Part shown: one piece after another, positions 59,376-64,000 of the stretch
Layout of the letters: each line of letters opens with the position of its first letter
How positions within the stretch are numbered: position 1 is the first letter of the stretch
Assembly: GCF_050003625.1 (NCBI RefSeq)
Contig: NC_134398.1
Coordinates: 108,570,105-108,634,104 of the forward strand
DNA length: 64,000 nucleotides
DNA from: Haematobia irritans
Taxonomy: Eukaryota > Arthropoda > Insecta > Diptera > Muscidae
Direction: 5' to 3'
Made by a program: the position numbers and the translations under genes
The notes under the pieces: generated by a model
Seen by the model: only the letters and a program-made list of their open reading frames with translations
Told to the model about the DNA's origin: nothing
Databases searched by the model: none

Positions 59376-62300
59376 CATTTTGATGTACGCCATGTGCTCC
59401 AACAGTGTTTTTGGACGAGGAGGGGGCAGAATATAGATTCTACCATGGAAGCCAGGAACGGACATCGTTCAAAATTCCGCTAATGGGACATCAAAGTGGA
59501 GGTCAATACCTACATTTTGATGTATGCCATGAGTTCCAACAGTGTTTTTGGAGGAAGATATCCCTGATTCCACGTTTTCCACTGGGCGGGTAGAACATAA
59601 ATATTACCATGGAAGCCAGGAACGGACTTCGTTCAAAATTTCGCTAATGGGACATCAAAGTGGAGGTCATTACCTACATTTTGATGTATGTCATGAGTTC
59701 CAACAGTGTTTTTGAACGAAGATATCCCTGATCCAAGTTTTCCACTGGGGGGCAGAACATAGATTCTACCATGGAAGGCAGGAACGGACTTGGTTCAAAA
59801 TTCCGCTAATGGTACATGAAAGTGGAGGTCATTACCTACATTTTGATGTATGTCATGTGTTCCAAGAGTGTTTTTTAACGAAGATATCCCTGATTCCAAG
59901 TTTTCCACTGGGGGCAGAACATAGATTCTACCATGGAAGGCAGGAACGGACTTCGTTCACAATTCCGCTAATGGGACATCAAAGTGGAGGTCATTACCCA
60001 CATTTTGATGTATGTCATGTGTTCCAACAGTGTTTTTGAAGGAAGATATCTCTGATTCAAAGTTTTCCACTGGGTTGGGCAGAACATAAATTTTATCATG
60101 GAAGCTAGGAAGGATCTTCGTTCAAAATTCTGGTTATGGGACATCAAAGTGGAAGTCATTACCTACATTTTGATGTACGCCATGTGCTCCAACAGTGTTT
60201 TTGAACGAGGATATCCCTGATTCCAAGTTTTCCACTGGGGGCAGAATATAGATTCTGCCATGGAAGCCAGGAACGGACATCGTTCAACATTCTGCTAATG
60301 GGACATCAAAGTGGAGGTCAATACCTACATTTTGATGTATGTCATGTGTTCCAACAGTGTTTTTGAACGAGGATATCCCTGATTCCAAGTTTTCCACTGG
60401 GGGGCAGAACATAGATTCTACCATGGAAGGCAGGAACGGACTTCGTTCAAAATTCCGCTAATGGGACATCAAAGTGGAGGTCATTACCCACATTTTGATG
60501 GATGTCATGTGTTCCAACAGTGTTTTTGAACGAAGATATCTCTGATTCCAACTTTTCCACTGGGCGGGTAGAACATAAATATTACCATGGAAGCCAGGAA
60601 CGCACTTCGTTCAAAATTTCGCTAATGGGACATCAAAGTGGAGGTCATTACCTACATTTTGATGTATGTCATGAGTTCCAACAGTGTTTTTGAACGAAGA
60701 TATCCCTGATTCCAAGTTTTCCACTGGGGGGCAGAACATAGATTCTACCATGGAAGCCAGGAACGGTCTTCGTTCACAATTCCGCTAATGGGACATCAAA
60801 GTGGAGGTCATTACCCACATTTTGATGTATGTCATGTGTTCCAACAGTGTTTTTGAACGAAGATATCTCTGATTCCAAGTTTTCCACTGGGCGGGTAGAA
60901 CATAAATATTACCATGGAAGCCAGGAACGGACTTCGTTCAAAATTTCGCTAATGGGACATCAAAGTGGAGGTCATTACCTACATTTTGATGTATGTCATG
61001 AGTTCCAACAGTGTTTTTGAACGAAGATATCCCTGATTCCAAGTTTTCCACTGGGGGGCAGAATATAGATTCTGCCATGGAAGCCAGGAACGGACATCGT
61101 TCAAAATTCTGCTAATGGGACATCAAAGTGGAGGTCAATACCTACATTTTGATGTATGTCATGTGTTCCAACAGTGTTTTTGAACGAGGATATCCCTGAT
61201 TCCAAGTTTTCCACTGGGGGCAGAACATAGATTCTACCATGGAAGGCAGGAACGGACTTCGTTCAAAATTCCGCTAATGGGACATCAAAGTGGAGGTCAT
61301 TACCCACATTTTGATGTATGTCATGTGTTCCAACAGTGTTTTTGAACGAAGATATCTCTGATTCCAAGTTTTCCACTGGGCGGGTAGAACATAAATATTA
61401 CCATGGAAGCCAGGAACGGACTTCGTTCAAAATTTCGCTAATGGGACATCAAAGTGGAGGTCATTACCTACATTTTGATGTATGTCATGAGTTCCAACAG
61501 TGTTTTTGAACGAAGATATCCCTGATTCCAAGTTTTCCACTGGGGGGCAGAACATAGATTCTACCATGGAAGCCAGGAACGGTCTTCGTTCACAATTCCG
61601 CTAATGGGACATCAAAGTGGAGGTCATTACCCACATTTTGATGTATGTCATGTGTTCCAACAGTGTTTTTGAACGAAGATATCTCTGATTCCAAGTTTTC
61701 CACTGGGCGGGTAGAACATAAATATTACCATGGAAGCCAGGAACGGACTTCGTTCAAAATTTCGCTAATGGGACATCAAAGTGGAGGTCATTACCTACAT
61801 TTTGATGTATGTCATGAGTTCCAACAGTGTTTTTGAACGAAGATATCCCTGATTCCAAGTTTTCCACTGGGGGGCAGAACATAGATTCTACCATGGAAGC
61901 CAGGAACGGTCTTCGTTCACAATTCCGCTAATGGGACATCAAAGTGGAGGTCATTACCTACATTTTGATGTATGTCATGAGTTCCAACAGTGTTTTTGAA
62001 CGAAGATATCCCTGATTCCAAGTTTTCCACTGGGGGGCAGAATATAGATTCTGCCATGGAAGCCAGGAACGGACATCGTTCAAAATTCTGCTAATGGGAC
62101 ATCAAAGTGGAGGTCAATACCTACATTTTGATGTATGTCATGTGTTCCAACAGTGTTTTTGAACGAGGATATCCCTGATTCCAAGTTTTCCACTGGGGGC
62201 AGAACATAGATTCTACCATGGAAGGCAGGAACGGACTTCGTTCAAAATTCCGCTAATGGGACATCAAAGTGGAGGTCATTACCCACATTTTGATGTATGT

Positions 62301-63488
62301 CATGTGTTCCAACAGTGTTTTTGAACGAAGATATCTCTGATTCCAAGTTTTCCACTGGGCGGGTAGAACATAAATATTACCATGGAAGCCAGGAACGGAC
62401 TTCGTTCAAAATTTCGCTAATGGGACATCAAAGTGGAGGTCATTACCTACATTTTGATGTATGTCATGAGTTCCAACAGTGTTTTTGAACGAAGATATCC
62501 CTGATTCCAAGTTTTCCACTGGGGGGCAGAACATAGATTCTACCATGGAAGCCAGGAACGGTCTTCGTTCACAATTCCGCTAATGGGACATCAAAGTGGA
62601 GGTCATTACCTACATTTTGATGTATGTCATGAGTTCCAACAGTGTTTTTGAACGAAGATATCCCTGATTCCAAGTTTTCCACTGGGGGGCAGAATATAGA
62701 TTCTGCCATGGAAGCCAGGAACGGACATCGTTCAAAATTCTGCTAATGGGACATCAAAGTGGAGGTCAATACCTACATTTTGATGTATGTCATGTGTTCC
62801 AACAGTGTTTTTGAACGAGGATATCCCTGATTCCAAGTTTTCCACTGGGGGCAGAACATAGATTCTACCATGGAAGGCAGGAACGGACTTCGTTCAAAAT
62901 TCCGCTAATGGGACATCAAAGTGGAGGTCATTACCCACATTTTGATGTATGTCATGTGTTCCAACAGTGTTTTTGAACGAAGATATCTCTGATTCCAAGT
63001 TTTCCACTGGGCGGGTAGAACATAAATATTACCATGGAAGCCAGGAACGGACTTCGTTCAAAATTTCGCTAATGGGACATCAAAGTGGAGGTCATTACCT
63101 ACATTTTGATGTATGTCATGAGTTCCAACAGTGTTTTTGAACGAAGATATCCCTGATTCCAAGTTTTCCACTGGGGGGCAGAACATAGATTCTACCATGG
63201 AAGCCAGGAACGGTCTTCGTTCACAATTCCGCTAATGGGACATCAAAGTGGAGGTCATTACCCACATTTTGATGTATGTCATGTGTTCCAACAGTGTTTT
63301 TGAACGAAGATATCTCTGATTCCAAGTTTTCCACTGGGTTGGGCAGAACATAAATTTTATCATGGAAGGCAGGAACAGACTTCGTTCAAAATTTGGCTAA
63401 TGGGACATCAAAGTGGAGGTCATTACCTACATTTTGATGTATGTCATGAGTTCCAACAGTGTTTTTGAACGAAGATATCCCGGTTTCC
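59376..63488 (+). repeat. 163-bp satellite array S6 with 652-bp higher-order repeat
   Basis: About 25 monomers of 162-165 bp. Four monomer types can be told apart by their middles (GGCAGAATATAGATTCTGCC; GAACGAGG with GAAGGCAGG; GGGCGGGTAGAACATAAATA; GGTCTTCGTTCACAATT). From about 61,020 they recur in that order every ~652 bp. Each monomer has two inverted repeats: TTTTGAACGAAG with CTTCGTTCAAAA about 75 bp on, and GACATCAAAGTGGAGGT with ACCTACATTTTGATG around a four-base loop. Open frames of 63 codons recur only because the repeat recurs; 163 is not a multiple of three. Confidence 0.93.
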
Positions 63489-63680
63489 ATTTTTGACACC
63501 TTGAGATCACATTGAGAATGTTTCTTAATGTGAAGGTTCAATTATTTTCAATAAAAATGCATTCATGAAGAAAACATGGTAACAATGAAATTCGAAAGTT
63601 GTGGCAACTCCGGTGGATTGGTTTGTTGTCGTGCAAAATTTAGAATAATAAAATAATTTTATTTATTATTTTATTAAAAA

Positions 63681-64000
63681 TGAAGATCTCACGGTACAGC
63701 ACAAACAGAAATGGTAAACATATTAGTGTTTTTATTGTTCGCTATGTTGTACATCAAAATATTCCACAGCCATAGCGTTTTGGCGCCAAAACGTGAATTG
63801 GCATGCAAATTGAGAAAGAAGGGAACAACAGAATTCATTCAGGAATATGATTTATGGAGAAGGCAATCGCCGTGAACAAATTGGATGTGTTGGAGTGGAG
63901 GTAGTATGGAAATTATTATCTGCACTCCTGATCGTTTAAATTGTACAAGCGAATGTTATTGACACAGCCACTATTACTTATCCATTTTTAGATGAAGCTC
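63681..64000 (+). pseudogene. DDX43-like DEAD-box helicase relic, copy D5, cut by window edge
   Basis: Same beginning as D3 and D4 (AQT-type motif I remnant, VLAPKRELACKLRKKG, CTPDRLN-like), running off the window just before the DEAH motif. Confidence 0.82.

Overview
This is a eukaryotic, transposon-dense, AT-rich window with no recognisable intact host gene. I infer a calyptrate (muscid-type) fly. The reasons are a tRNA-derived SINE with a (TAACC)n tail, a LOA/Bilbo-like non-LTR retrotransposon with an RNase H domain, an insect errantivirus-like Ty3/gypsy relic, hAT and PIF/Harbinger elements, and interspersed repeats of a kind I associate with muscid genomes. The species cannot be fixed from this sequence alone.

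Layout. 1-3.67 kb: a minus-strand LINE relic (L1) split by a SINE, a second SINE, and unassigned sequence. 3.69-8.07 kb: a nearly full-length but dead LINE (L2) between 14-bp target duplications. 8.26-10.15 kb: a Ty3/gypsy pol relic split by a 702-bp inverted-repeat element. 10.5-11.8 kb: the end of a hAT transposase gene split by another hAT element. 11.9-17.1 kb: repeats, including a CTCACG-rich hAT-type MITE. 16.6-20.6 kb: a 2,004-bp tandem duplication with no difference seen between the copies; it contains the gag region of an errantivirus-like relic, whose pol remnants run on to about 22.4 kb. 24.3-32.9 kb: LINE copy L4, opened by a later full-length LINE (L3, 25,081-29,995, with an intact ORF1) and by a Harbinger-type element (31,056-31,799). 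31.9-46.7 kb: a block rich in PIF/Harbinger-type MITEs, present two to three times. 36.5-64 kb: arrays of a ~163-bp satellite with higher-order periods of ~326 and ~652 bp. They alternate with repeated copies of a decayed DEAD-box helicase gene (DDX43-like), AT-rich spacer, a MITE and, in two units, a SINE.

How the parts fit together. The LINE and SINE share their last ~70 bp, so the LINE is the likely source of the machinery that moves the SINE. Nesting gives a relative order: L4, then L3 and the Harbinger element inserted into it, then block duplication (L4 to L5), then a MITE landing in L5. The satellite/helicase-relic unit has been amplified as a segment. Five helicase relics lie on the plus strand, and two short fragments of the same gene lie on the minus strand. 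That arrangement makes the region a candidate source of small RNAs against a DEAD-box helicase; this last step is inference only.
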